From an uncultured Bacilli bacterium (GTDB lineage: Bacteria; Bacillota_I; Bacilli_A; RF39; UBA660): 64,000 bases of DNA. Positions within the stretch are counted from its first letter, which is position 1. Every line of letters starts with the position of its first letter. Positions 1 through 7,663 of this stretch are shown piece after piece. The notes under the pieces are model-generated. The model saw only the letters and a list, made by a program, of their open reading frames with translations, searched no databases and had not been told where the DNA came from. The position numbers were made by a program, and so were the translations under genes. The stretch spans positions 1 through 64,000 of the forward strand of contig CAKOKR010000002.1 of NCBI GenBank assembly GCA_934095965.1. Direction: 5' to 3'.

Positions 1-55
1 TCTTTGAGGTATCGCTTATTTCGTGATTACATTTAGGGCATTTAATCAGTGCCAT
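1..55 (-). CDS. Zinc-ribbon protein, N-terminus only (cut by window edge)
   Basis: Reading leftward from an ATG at 55, 18 codons are visible and the frame is open at the edge. They include a CPKC knuckle (Cys6, Cys9), the first half of a zinc ribbon as found at the N-terminus of many small element-encoded proteins. The stop of the next gene upstream lies 3 bases before this ATG, and a GGAG ribosome-binding site sits inside its end, so the two are co-transcribed. The function cannot be told from this fragment. Confidence 0.55.
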   Translation of the reverse strand, partial: MALIKCPKCNHEISDTSK

Positions 56-58
56 TAT

Positions 59-241
59 TTACTTACTCCTTTCTTCTTTTGAAATCTTTTTGTTTGCTTT
101 ACTTTCAACAGTAAGCTTGTTATTTTTTCTAGTGATTACAAGGCACTCCTTATCATTGTTATTAGTCATAATTTTGATATAGTCATTTTCATATAAAATA
201 ACGCATACCTCGTTATCATCATTTTCAAATACAACTGACAT
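59..241 (-). CDS. Small hypothetical protein of the integrative element
   Basis: About 60 residues, not recognised as a known family. It begins MSVVFENDD and ends with a run of basic residues. A longer reading from 259 would place the AAAGGAG ribosome-binding site inside the coding sequence, so the ATG at 241, about 6 bases after that site, is preferred. It precedes and is probably co-transcribed with the zinc-ribbon gene at the window edge. It has no membrane segment. Confidence 0.5.
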   Translation of the reverse strand: MSVVFENDDNEVCVILYENDYIKIMTNNNDKECLVITRKNNKLTVESKANKKISKEERSK

Positions 242-409
242 ATTTATAACTCCTTTCATTATTTACTTTTAGAAAATAAATGCAATATTACTATACATAA
301 TTATAACATAAATTTCACATAATATCACTATATTTAGATAATTATTATAAATATAATCAATGGTAATTTATCACTATAAATAGAATAATTATATATGTGA
401 GGTGGTTAT

Positions 410-685
410 GTGATTACCAATGCTGAACTTGATAAAATTTTCTTGATGATTTCTAGGAACGTAAAGTATTATAGAATACACAACCAATCAAAATATGCTG
501 ATAAGTTTGGTCGTATAAGTCAAGAAAGACTAGCAGAATTGTGTGATGTATCACAGTCTTTAATTGCTAATATAGAAAGTGAAAAGGTTAAGCAGACATT
601 TTCAATAACTGTAATAGCGTCTATTAGTAAAGTTCTTAATATACCTTTTGAGGAATTTTTTAGGGAACACAATTTTACAAAATAA
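410..685 (+). CDS. Cro/CI-family (XRE) helix-turn-helix regulator
   Basis: A 91-residue protein with one HTH_3-type domain: ISQERLAELCDVSQSLIANIE (about residues 36-56) fits the helix-turn-recognition-helix pattern, with a SKVLNIPFEEFF tail typical of XRE proteins. The start is probably GTG at 410, preceded by GAGGTGG. It stands divergent to the small genes on its left, as expected for the element's lysogeny-type repressor controlling excision or its own promoter. That regulatory role is inference from family and position. Confidence 0.75.
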   Translation: MITNAELDKIFLMISRNVKYYRIHNQSKYADKFGRISQERLAELCDVSQSLIANIESEKVKQTFSITVIASISKVLNIPFEEFFREHNFTK

Positions 686-707
686 AAATGATTAAGCAGA
701 TTTAAGC

Positions 708-1664
708 TTAATCGTTTTTATTATCTCTTGATTTCTTCTTTCTTTGATTATTTCTTGTCCTTTTACACTCTTCGTTATCAATACAATATTTTTGTTTTTT
801 ATTTGTTGCAACTATGGTTTTTAAACACATAGGGTTTTTGCATATAATAAATGTTAAATCAGTATTTTTAGATAATTGCATTCTTAATTCGTATATAACT
901 AATGATAAGGAATTATTAAATAATAAATCTGTTTTCCACAAAAGCTTTTTATCATCAAATTTTGAATGATAAGAAAAACTATCAATATTTTCTAAATAAT
1001 CAAGATTATAATTTATTTTATCAATAATGTCTTTTTCTGAAAAATTCTCATGTTTTAATTTAAATATTGAAAGTGAAAGCTTTTCTGTCATATCGTTTAA
1101 ATTTTGAAACAAATAAAAGGTTTCATAAATAAGATAAAAAGAATACATCAATTCAAATACATTGCACTTATTTGTTAGTTTTTTATCATTGTATACATTT
1201 CTAATAAAGCCAAAATAAGTCATATATCTACCAACTATATCTATCATATCAAACATTATTATATAGTCTGTTCTACAAAGATAATAAAAAATCTTTTTAT
1301 ACATTTCTTCTTCACTAATATTTTTGTTATTTATAATTTTCTCTATTAAGTCATTATTTAAGTATTTTGAAATTTTATCATCAAAAATTTTAATAATATT
1401 AATAATATATTCAAAAGGCTCATAGGAATATATCATTTTTGGGCTTTCCTCATATTTAACTGAACCATCCCTAGTTACTGTTGCTATATTGCCATTAATA
1501 TTAATTTTTGTACCTTTTTTGTATACTTTATCTAAATCAAAACAAATTTCATCAACTGTTTTACCTCTTAAAAAGTATTCAGCTCTTAAACATTCACTAT
1601 CAGCGGTTAAAAAATTCCCGAGTTCTTCTTGATTATTGTTATCTATTTTAATATATGCTTTCAT
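708..1664 (-). CDS. Zinc-finger protein, DUF6076-like
   Basis: A 318-residue, mostly hydrophilic protein. The C-terminus carries a clear zinc-binding motif: Cys275 and Cys280 (CKNPMC), then QKYC with Cys294 and Cys300, followed by a basic tail RTRNNQRKKK. This arrangement is seen in CGNR/DUF6076-type proteins of Bacillota mobile elements; the family name is my recognition, not a search result. The body has no recognisable catalytic motif. It is transcribed divergently from the ATPase gene cluster, and an 8-bp inverted repeat lies just upstream of its start. Function unknown; nucleic-acid binding is plausible from the finger. Confidence 0.5.
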   Translation of the reverse strand: MKAYIKIDNNNQEELGNFLTADSECLRAEYFLRGKTVDEICFDLDKVYKKGTKININGNIATVTRDGSVKYEESPKMIYSYEPFEYIINIIKIFDDKISKYLNNDLIEKIINNKNISEEEMYKKIFYYLCRTDYIIMFDMIDIVGRYMTYFGFIRNVYNDKKLTNKCNVFELMYSFYLIYETFYLFQNLNDMTEKLSLSIFKLKHENFSEKDIIDKINYNLDYLENIDSFSYHSKFDDKKLLWKTDLLFNNSLSLVIYELRMQLSKNTDLTFIICKNPMCLKTIVATNKKQKYCIDNEECKRTRNNQRKKKSRDNKND

Positions 1665-1676
1665 AATACCTCCAAT

Positions 1677-1716
1677 GTCACAGCTAATTCACAATTATAA
1701 AATGACTTGCTGTGAC
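1677..1716. repeat. 8-bp inverted repeat in the divergent intergenic region
   Basis: GTCACAGC at 1677-1684 is repeated in inverted form (GCTGTGAC) at 1709-1716 with a 24-base spacer. It lies 13 bases upstream of the zinc-finger gene and about 70 bases before the rightward genes, where a regulator operator would sit. Binding by the XRE protein at 410 is possible but not shown. Confidence 0.4.
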
Positions 1717-1787
1717 TTTTAGTATACACTTAATTTGTATTTAAGGCAATACTAGTTAGCTAAAAATACAAAGAAAAGGAGAATTTT

Positions 1788-2213
1788 ATGAAAAATGAAG
1801 AAATGAACTCTATTATCAATACGGATGATAAAGAGATAAAAAATAACGAAGCAAATAATATTTCAAGTGATAACTTATCACAACAAGAATTAAAAACTAA
1901 TGAAAGAATAATTACTGAGTGTCCCAGAAGTATTATAAATTTTTATAGAGATAATAAATCTCTCTTACCCTTTGAAAAAGAGGAAGATTTTAAAGAATGG
2001 CTTAGTGTTAATTATTTGGCTGAAAGATATAATAGAAAGTTTATTGCAACAGGAAATGCAGTAGAAAAAGGTTATATGGTTAATAGTAAAAGTGCAGTTA
2101 TAGATTTAGAAAAACTGACGTGTAATATTAGTTATATTGGGTTAATAACCAAAAAAGGACAAAATTATATTTTAGATTACTTTGAGGAGGTGCAAAATGA
2201 AAGAGAAAACTAA
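1788..2213 (+). CDS. Hypothetical protein upstream of the RepA-like ATPase
   Basis: A 141-residue protein that I do not recognise. The first 45 residues are low-complexity and acidic/Asn-rich. The remainder looks globular, with the stretch LPFEKEEDFKEWL and two Lys-Gly turns. An AAAGGAG site lies about 8 bases upstream of the ATG. Its last codons overlap the next gene's ribosome-binding site and start, so it is translationally coupled to the ATPase gene and probably works with it in element replication or maintenance. That role is inference from position only. Confidence 0.55.
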   Translation: MKNEEMNSIINTDDKEIKNNEANNISSDNLSQQELKTNERIITECPRSIINFYRDNKSLLPFEKEEDFKEWLSVNYLAERYNRKFIATGNAVEKGYMVNSKSAVIDLEKLTCNISYIGLITKKGQNYILDYFEEVQNEREN

Positions 2214-3204
2214 TCGCTTTCAATTAACTAACTTCAATGATATAGAAGTTAAAGAAGTTGAATGGTTATGGAAACCTTACTTTCCAATGGGTAAAATATC
2301 TTTTATTGCTGGTGACCCAGGAAGTGGTAAAAGTTTTCAAACTATACTTTTAGCAAGCATAGTATCTAAAGGAGAAAAATTACCACTTTCTGAAGTGAAT
2401 GCTCCTAAAGGAGCCGTTATTATACAAAATGGCGAAGACGGTGCTGGCGACACAATTAAAAAAAGGCTGATTTCTTTCCATGCAGATTATAACAATATTT
2501 ATATGATAGATTTAAAAGAGGGACATGAGGAAAGCAATGATATAATGCTTTCGGATATATCGGAGTTAGATGAATTATTTGAAGTAATAAAGCCTAAATT
2601 AGTTATATTTGACCCCATTACGGCGTTTTTAGGAGATGTAGATATGAATAGTGCTACAAAGACTAGAATGCTTTTAAAACCCATAGGAAAGCTAGCAGAA
2701 AAGCATAATTGTGCTATTGTGTTTGTTATTCATAGAAACAAAGGACTTACTGGTGGAAATCAAATATATAGATTATTAGGAAGTATAGACTTTGGAGGCA
2801 TTGCACGTTCTATTGTTACTATTGCAAAAGGAAAAGATGAAATGTTATTTATTCATACTAAGAGTAATTTAGCAGAACGTGGTAAAACACTAGCATTTAA
2901 AATGGTTGATGATAAAATTGAGTGGCTAGGAGAACGTAATTACGAAGAAGAACAACAAACAATTATTGAAACAAAAAAGCCACGAGATATAGCTAAAGAC
3001 TTCATTTTGGAATACTTAACTCAACATAAAAATAGTGAGTACAAAGATATAGTTGCTAGTGCTGAATTATTGGGAATTAGTGAAACTACTCTTGAGAGAG
3101 CTAAAGATGACTTAAAAAGAGATAAAATTATTGATAAGAAAAAAGAAAATAATATCTGGTATTGGTATTTAGTAGATAGTACTTCCTCAAAACCCCACAT
3201 ATAA
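2197..3204 (+). CDS. RepA-like RecA-fold ATPase/helicase (AAA_25)
   Basis: A 335-residue protein. GDPGSGKS at residues 39-46 is a Walker A motif inside a RecA-like core, a Walker B strand (KLVIFDPI) follows, then VIHRNKG as in RSF1010 RepA-type hexameric helicases. A C-terminal winged-helix-like segment (about residues 265-320) follows. ATG 2197 is preferred over an in-frame TTG at 2182, because GAGGAGG (2184-2190) lies exactly where the ribosome-binding site should be. Such ATPases are common in small integrative elements and satellites, where they help replicate or load DNA after excision. The substrate in this element is unknown. Confidence 0.75.
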   Translation: MKEKTNRFQLTNFNDIEVKEVEWLWKPYFPMGKISFIAGDPGSGKSFQTILLASIVSKGEKLPLSEVNAPKGAVIIQNGEDGAGDTIKKRLISFHADYNNIYMIDLKEGHEESNDIMLSDISELDELFEVIKPKLVIFDPITAFLGDVDMNSATKTRMLLKPIGKLAEKHNCAIVFVIHRNKGLTGGNQIYRLLGSIDFGGIARSIVTIAKGKDEMLFIHTKSNLAERGKTLAFKMVDDKIEWLGERNYEEEQQTIIETKKPRDIAKDFILEYLTQHKNSEYKDIVASAELLGISETTLERAKDDLKRDKIIDKKKENNIWYWYLVDSTSSKPHI

Positions 3205-3217
3205 TATGTGAGGAAGT
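3181..3217. repeat. Two-part hairpin spanning the ATPase stop codon
   Basis: ACTTCCT (3181-3187) pairs with AGGAAGT (3211-3217), and CACATA (3196-3201) pairs with TATGTG (3205-3210), giving an imperfect stem-loop over the stop codon. No T-run follows, so it is not a typical terminator. It could be an RNA-stability element or part of a replication origin near the replication ATPase; both are conjecture. Confidence 0.4.
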
Positions 3218-3279
3218 GAGGAAATGCTTAGTTTTTTATTTAGTTTTCTGTTATGACACCATAAAAAGGAGAATGTTAT

Positions 3280-3477
3280 ATGCAAAAGAATATATGTAAT
3301 ATAAAAGAGTTATCAATCTATTTACAAACATCAATCCCACAAATAAGGAAACTTGTACGTGAGAAAAAAATACCACATTTTAGGGTTGGCAATCGTATAA
3401 AATTTGACTTGAATGAAATTAATAAATGGATAGAAAAATTACAAGAAAAAGAGGCTGAAATGTCAGTATTTATCTAG
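3280..3477 (+). CDS. Excisionase-like HTH_17 (MerR-type) protein
   Basis: A 65-residue protein matching small DNA-binding excisionases: an N-terminal winged HTH beginning LSIYLQTSIPQIRKLVR, then IPHFRVGNRIKFDLNEINKWI, the hallmark ending of HTH_17/Xis proteins. AAAAGGAGA lies about 8 bases before the ATG. It sits directly upstream of the integrase gene, the normal xis-int order. It should bend DNA at the attachment site and bias the integrase toward excision; this is family knowledge. Confidence 0.8.
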   Translation: MQKNICNIKELSIYLQTSIPQIRKLVREKKIPHFRVGNRIKFDLNEINKWIEKLQEKEAEMSVFI

Positions 3478-3555
3478 GAAAAATAAGGGTTTTATGGTAT
3501 AATATTTAATGTATAAATGAGTGCATATAACCCTTTTAATGAAAGGAGAAACAAT

Positions 3556-4725
3556 ATGAAAAAATCTAAGGGTTATAAAAAAATTGGCACAAAGAATGGT
3601 TTAAATATATACGAAGCTATTATTGAAGTTGGTACAAATACTGACGGAAAAAGAGTACGCGTAAAAAGAAGACATACAGGAAATACTGAAAGTGCTGAAA
3701 TATGGTACGCAAAACTCATTGAAGAATATTATCATAAAGCAAAAAAAGTCAATATAAATGATATGACCTTTGCTGAATATAGTAATCTTTTTATTGAGAA
3801 GTATTGTATTCCTAATGTTAGTAAAATTACCACAAAAGGATATAAAGCAAATATAAAAGTTATTGTTTCTTATATTGGAAATTATAAGCTTAATAAAATA
3901 ACACCATATATGTTAGATAATATGTATCATAAAATTAAAAAGGGACGAAACGGAAAAGAATTAACTTCAAAGACAATGCTACACTATTTTGATTTAGTTA
4001 ATTTAATGTTTAAACAAGCTAAAAAGTGGCAATTTGTTGAATACAACCCAAACGAAGACGCTACTCGTCCTAAATTACAAAAGAAAAAAAGAAATTTCTA
4101 TAATATAGAACAAGTACAAGACTTATTTAGTTGCTTAAATAATGAAAACATTAAATATAGGACAATTATTATATTAACACTTGTAAGTGGCGTCAGACGT
4201 AGCGAATTATGTGCTTTACGTTGGAATGATATTGATTTTATCAATCAAACAATTTATGTAGATAATTCTTTAAAAGTCATTGACGGCGTTGTTGATGAAG
4301 AAAACGCAAAAACTGATTTTTCCGTTAGGACTATAAACCTTGATAATAATACTATGAAGTTATTAGAAGAATATAAAAAATGGCAAGACGGATATAAATT
4401 ATATATGGGAAATAAGTGGAAAGAAGAAAATAGAGTTTTTACTGATAAGTACGGAGAGCATATACATCCTTGTACTTGCAATAAAATACTTCAAAAAATA
4501 GTAAGAAAATATAATCTACCAAAAATCACTTTTCACGAATTAAGACACACTTGTGCTACATTATTAAATAGTCAAGGTGTTGACCCCGTTACAATAAAAG
4601 AACGCTTAGGACATTCTAATATTAATATTACTCTAGACATTTATACTCACGCACTAGAACAAAATAAAAAAGATAGTGTAAAAGTATTCAGTCAACTTCA
4701 AAATAATATTAAAAACAACTTGTAA
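3556..4725 (+). CDS. int: Tyrosine recombinase/integrase (Tn916 Int-like)
   Basis: A 389-residue integrase catalysing site-specific insertion and excision. The order is: an N-terminal AP2-like arm-binding domain (about 10-65), a SAM-like core-binding domain (about 70-160), then the catalytic domain. Catalytic residues visible are Arg214 in SGVRRSE, His327 and Arg330 in HELRH, His353 in RLGH, and the nucleophile Tyr363 in LDIYTH. The ATG at 3556 follows GAAAGGAGA, so I prefer it over an upstream in-frame ATG at 3517. It lies next to tRNA-Met, the presumed attachment target. The full set of active-site residues suggests a functional enzyme. Confidence 0.92.
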   Translation: MKKSKGYKKIGTKNGLNIYEAIIEVGTNTDGKRVRVKRRHTGNTESAEIWYAKLIEEYYHKAKKVNINDMTFAEYSNLFIEKYCIPNVSKITTKGYKANIKVIVSYIGNYKLNKITPYMLDNMYHKIKKGRNGKELTSKTMLHYFDLVNLMFKQAKKWQFVEYNPNEDATRPKLQKKKRNFYNIEQVQDLFSCLNNENIKYRTIIILTLVSGVRRSELCALRWNDIDFINQTIYVDNSLKVIDGVVDEENAKTDFSVRTINLDNNTMKLLEEYKKWQDGYKLYMGNKWKEENRVFTDKYGEHIHPCTCNKILQKIVRKYNLPKITFHELRHTCATLLNSQGVDPVTIKERLGHSNINITLDIYTHALEQNKKDSVKVFSQLQNNIKNNL

Positions 4726-4732
4726 GGCACAT

Positions 4733-4756
4733 TATGGCACAAAAGTATGGCACAAA
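4733..4756 (+). repeat. Direct repeats downstream of int, probable integrase arm sites
   Basis: TATGGCACAAA occurs at 4733-4743 and again at 4746-4756, a 13-bp period, between the int stop and the tRNA. Short direct repeats at this place are typical arm-type binding sites of Tn916-family integrases. A related 9-mer, TGGCACAAA, also occurs inside the 5' end of int. Assignment is by position and repetition only. Confidence 0.5.
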
Positions 4757-4757
4757 C

Positions 4758-4788
4758 ACAAAAAAAGAATACCATTATTGGTACTCTT
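4758..4788 (-). terminator. Rho-independent terminator of tRNA-Met
   Basis: On the minus strand AAGAGTACCA and TGGTATTCTT form a 10-bp stem with one G-U pair and a 4-base loop, followed by a T-run. It lies 12 bases beyond the tRNA CCA. There is no T-run on the plus strand, so it serves the tRNA rather than int. Confidence 0.7.
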
Positions 4789-4799
4789 AAACTTCAATT

Positions 4800-4876
4800 T
4801 GGTAGCGAGAGAGGGACTTGAACCCCCGACTTTTCGGGTATGAACCGAACGTTCTAGCCAACTGAACTATCTCGCC
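4800..4876 (-). tRNA. tRNA-Met (CAT), elongator type
   Basis: The 77-nt sequence includes an encoded CCA and folds as a cloverleaf: acceptor GGCGAGA/TCTCGCT (first pair G-U), D stem GTTC/GAAC, anticodon stem TTCGG/CCGAA around TTCATAC, T stem GGGGG/CCCTC with loop TTCAAGT. The anticodon is CAT. Arm sequences resemble Bacillus elongator tRNA-Met rather than the initiator. An integrase gene lies at its 3' side. Confidence 0.93.
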
Positions 4877-4903
4877 ATATATCGGCTTTTAGCTAGCTGG
4901 GAG

Positions 4904-4947
4904 CACGGGTATGAACCGGATGCTCTAGCCAGCTGAGCTATCTCGCC
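4904..4947 (-). pseudogene. 5' half of a second tRNA-Met (CAT)
   Basis: Bases 4947 down to 4904 match tRNA-Met positions 1 to about 43: GGCGAGATAG, D stem GCTC/GAGC and the anticodon loop TTCATAC. After the anticodon arm the sequence stops resembling a tRNA. It differs from the intact neighbour by paired changes in the D stem, so it derives from a separate gene. It lies between the shared promoter and the intact tRNA, suggesting a relic of an earlier insertion or deletion. Confidence 0.75.
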
Positions 4948-4958
4948 ATGACTACTAA

Positions 4959-4988
4959 ATAATACCAAAAAAAAAAGCCAATTTGCAA
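4959..4988 (-). promoter_or_regulatory. Promoter for the tRNA-Met region
   Basis: On the minus strand TTGCAA (4983-4988), an 18-base spacer and TATTAT (4959-4964) form a sigma-A-type promoter just upstream of the truncated tRNA. No other promoter is evident before the intact tRNA, so both are probably in one transcript. Confidence 0.5.
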
Positions 4989-5040
4989 GACTTTTTTGAT
5001 ATTTTTCATAAAAACTGGCAAAAAGCATCCGGTTAATCAA

Positions 5041-5670
5041 TTAAAACCAACTAATTCTTTTATACTTTGGATTTATTCTATTTAATATTACTTCCTTATC
5101 TTTTATCATTTGTGATTCAAATTCAATATCACAAACAGCATCAAAAATCTCATCATTACTTTTCAAAGTCATTCCTGATTCATCACAAAGAGCATCAAGG
5201 ATTTCATCATTAAATATCAAAGTAATTTCATTATTTAACGAATCATTTTTAAATATAATACCCCTTCTTTTAAATTCTTTAAAATATGGTAAAAGATGAA
5301 AAAAACTAATCGGACTTTCTTTCCAAATATCTTTTTGAAATTCTTCACTCAAACTAAAATCATACTCAAGATTGTACTGTTTATTCCATAGAGTATAAAT
5401 TTCATGTGTTGTATTTGTAATATCAGTTATTTCAATTACATCATTTAAGCCTTTGAAAGACTCATAATATTTTACACGATATACCTTAGGAATTGGTATA
5501 CCATCATTTAAATAAAACCAATTAAGTAACTCCTCTTCTTTTTCAAAAAATAGAAAACCTTTTTCATTTTTACTTACATGTGGACTAACATCAATATATC
5601 TTCCATCATGATAATAAGAAAAACCATTGCTATAACTTAATTCATATGGTTTAATACAAAATAATTCCAT
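5041..5670 (-). CDS. Hypothetical protein
   Basis: A 209-residue soluble protein that I do not recognise. The start at 5670 is supported by AAGGAGG 8 bases upstream. It contains an imperfect internal repeat near the C-terminus (FNDEILDALCDE and SNDEIFDAVCDI, about residues 152-183), is acidic, and has no membrane segment or known motif. It is monocistronic, lying between the tRNA region and the acetyltransferase gene, and could be a leftover of element cargo. Its role is unknown. Confidence 0.5.
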   Translation of the reverse strand: MELFCIKPYELSYSNGFSYYHDGRYIDVSPHVSKNEKGFLFFEKEEELLNWFYLNDGIPIPKVYRVKYYESFKGLNDVIEITDITNTTHEIYTLWNKQYNLEYDFSLSEEFQKDIWKESPISFFHLLPYFKEFKRRGIIFKNDSLNNEITLIFNDEILDALCDESGMTLKSNDEIFDAVCDIEFESQMIKDKEVILNRINPKYKRISWF

Positions 5671-5734
5671 GACAAAACCTCCTTAGAACACCAATATTAT
5701 ATCGAATAACAACTATTTTTACAAGTATCATTAA

Positions 5735-6394
5735 TTAAATTATACTATCTTTAATGACAAAATCTTTTAAATTATCATTTATAACATTAATTAACTTACT
5801 TATATGATATCCATCCACAAATATATGACTTACTGTTATATTAAATGGTACCAAGTATTTATCACTTTCTAAAAAATACTTTCCAAAACAAATTCTTGGT
5901 ACAACTTGAGAATGAACATCATCTGGAATCGGATGAGTAACTCCAGTAAAACTAATCCAAGGTAAACTAGTAATATAATACTCATTCCAAGTATCTGTTA
6001 AATTATATGAATCATTTGTTAATGCCTCTTCATTTTTAGCTTGATCTATTTTTTCACGGGCAAGCTTATAAAACTTTTTATAATCATCTACATAATCAAA
6101 CCTAACATTTTCAAAAGTATCATTCTTAGTTAACACAGTTATACCCGGATTACATACCTCATACATAACTGCTTCATCTTTCAAAAATCTCATTTTCATC
6201 TCATCTATACTATTCAAGGATTTAACTAATACATATAAAAAGTTAATAAAAAATGAAGTATGAGTTTCTTTTGAAAACTTAACCAAATCAGTTACATCAA
6301 TATTTAAATTAACTCCATATGTTGAATCCCTAAAAGACTTAAACCAATCATAAGTCTTTTTTCTATTCAAATTTTCTACATCTATTTTTTTCAT
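5735..6394 (-). CDS. Chloramphenicol acetyltransferase (CAT)-like protein
   Basis: A 219-residue protein, the normal length for the type A CAT family of trimeric acetyl-CoA-dependent acyltransferases. The catalytic motif HHxxxDG appears as SHIFVDGYH: the catalytic His (about 190) and the structural Asp (about 194) are kept, while the preceding His is Ser. PWISFTG and the C-terminal fold pattern also fit the family. The ATG at 6394 follows AGGAGG, so an upstream in-frame start is rejected. It is 8 bases after the CAP-domain gene and probably co-transcribed. Resistance to chloramphenicol cannot be assumed: many chromosomal CAT-like proteins have other or unknown substrates. Confidence 0.75.
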   Translation of the reverse strand: MKKIDVENLNRKKTYDWFKSFRDSTYGVNLNIDVTDLVKFSKETHTSFFINFLYVLVKSLNSIDEMKMRFLKDEAVMYEVCNPGITVLTKNDTFENVRFDYVDDYKKFYKLAREKIDQAKNEEALTNDSYNLTDTWNEYYITSLPWISFTGVTHPIPDDVHSQVVPRICFGKYFLESDKYLVPFNITVSHIFVDGYHISKLINVINDNLKDFVIKDSII

Positions 6395-6402
6395 ATTGCC
6401 TC

Positions 6403-7611
6403 CTAATATTGAAATAATTGTACCCAATAATATGTGCCATAAAATTTAATTACACCAACACCAATTCTAGTAAAAGAAGAAGAAATCATGTTTTCATAAT
6501 GACCTTGAGAACCCTTCCAAGCGTATGAAACTTCTTTAGCATTACGTTGCCTACTTGCAATATTTTCACCTACACCATAAATATCTTGACCAAAATCACG
6601 CATTATGTAATAACACATATTCCCATCAGGTCTTTCATGAGAAAATTTATCTGAATAAGCCATTTCAATCGCTCTAACCATTGCTGCTTTAGTTAAAGTT
6701 TCATCAAGTTTTAAAGCATCAACTCCTGCTTCAGCTCTAAATTCATTGGTATATTTTACTACATCACTTACTTCATTTTTATATATACTCATGTTTTCAA
6801 TAGCTTCACCTAACATATCCGAAGTCTTTGCATTAAAATTCTTTCCATCAACTTCATAATGAGTATATTCATCAATTACTTTTTTAGATCCATCACTATA
6901 TAAATTATAAGTTTTAACATGCCAAGAAATTAACTTAGTACCATATTTTAAATCTTTTTCTTCTTTTTCAGATTCAGTATCAGTTTTAACAAAATAAACC
7001 TTACCTTTTGTATTTTTAGAATTATTATTGTTATTATTACTTACCTTTTTATCCATTATTTCTAAATTAGTTTGTTCTTCAACTTCATTTCCACTACTAT
7101 CTTTAGCAATAATTACAATATTATATGTACCAATTTTATCATAAACTTTATCTTCTTTATATGAAAAAATACACTCATCACCACTATTGTCAGTACAACT
7201 ATCAACAAAATCATTTATTTCATATTTATCTCCAACAACAATACTAACACTTTTTAATTTTAAATCTGGTTTTGTTGTATCTACTACATTTAAAGTTGTC
7301 TCATATTTTGTTCCTTCAACATCTATAACTACCCTATATTTACCAACTGCATTATAATTATCATTAAAATCTACTTTTTCATCACCAAGATAATACAAAA
7401 TTTTTACATTCTCCTTAATATCTCCATCAAAAAAATCTTTAGCACTTAGAACTTCACTCATAACTTCTACATTTACATCTTTTTTTACAACTACTTTTAC
7501 TTGTTTGTCATTATTTGTATTATCCGTTTTATTAAAAATATATAGTCCAATCAAGCAACCAATAATTAATACTAAAACCCCAATAATAATATACTTCTTT
7601 TTTTTCTTCAT
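6403..7611 (-). CDS. Membrane-anchored CAP (SCP) domain protein with Ig-like repeats
   Basis: About 402 residues: a Lys-rich start and a membrane segment (about 8-27), two beta-sandwich Ig-like domains of the DUF5011 type (about 50-185, VVDTTKPDL and GTYNIVIIAKDSSGN), a linker with an Asn run, then a C-terminal CAP/SCP domain (about 285-402) with the signatures NEFRAEAGV, FSHERPDG, YGVGENIA and GHYENMIS. CAP domains occur on many bacterial surfaces, with mostly unknown activity; the His residues of the CAP cavity (in FSH and GHYEN) are present. The likely start is ATG 7611 after AGGTGGTGG. The protein acts outside the cytoplasmic membrane. Confidence 0.8.
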   Translation of the reverse strand: MKKKKKYIIIGVLVLIIGCLIGLYIFNKTDNTNNDKQVKVVVKKDVNVEVMSEVLSAKDFFDGDIKENVKILYYLGDEKVDFNDNYNAVGKYRVVIDVEGTKYETTLNVVDTTKPDLKLKSVSIVVGDKYEINDFVDSCTDNSGDECIFSYKEDKVYDKIGTYNIVIIAKDSSGNEVEEQTNLEIMDKKVSNNNNNNSKNTKGKVYFVKTDTESEKEEKDLKYGTKLISWHVKTYNLYSDGSKKVIDEYTHYEVDGKNFNAKTSDMLGEAIENMSIYKNEVSDVVKYTNEFRAEAGVDALKLDETLTKAAMVRAIEMAYSDKFSHERPDGNMCYYIMRDFGQDIYGVGENIASRQRNAKEVSYAWKGSQGHYENMISSSFTRIGVGVIKFYGTYYWVQLFQY

Positions 7612-7663
7612 TTTTACCACCACCTAAATTATAAAACATTTAAAGATAAAAAGCTATAAGAAT

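Larger units (their letters stand above)
1..4800. mobile_element. Right portion of an integrative element ending at tRNA-Met
   Basis: A gene set typical of small integrative elements runs from the left window edge to the 3' end of tRNA-Met: zinc-ribbon protein, Cro/CI-type regulator, zinc-finger protein, RepA-like ATPase, excisionase-like HTH protein and tyrosine integrase. Integrase next to a tRNA 3' end is the usual arrangement at one end of such elements. The left end and second attachment site are not visible, so the element's length is unknown. No relaxase, structural phage gene or conjugation gene is in the visible part, so an integrative mobilizable or satellite-type element is inferred. 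The exact right boundary, between 4726 and the tRNA CCA, is uncertain. Confidence 0.7.

Noticed and set aside
5735..6394. Chloramphenicol-resistance cat gene on a mobile element
   Set aside because: It is outside the visible element boundary and divergent at the first motif His; resistance cannot be claimed.
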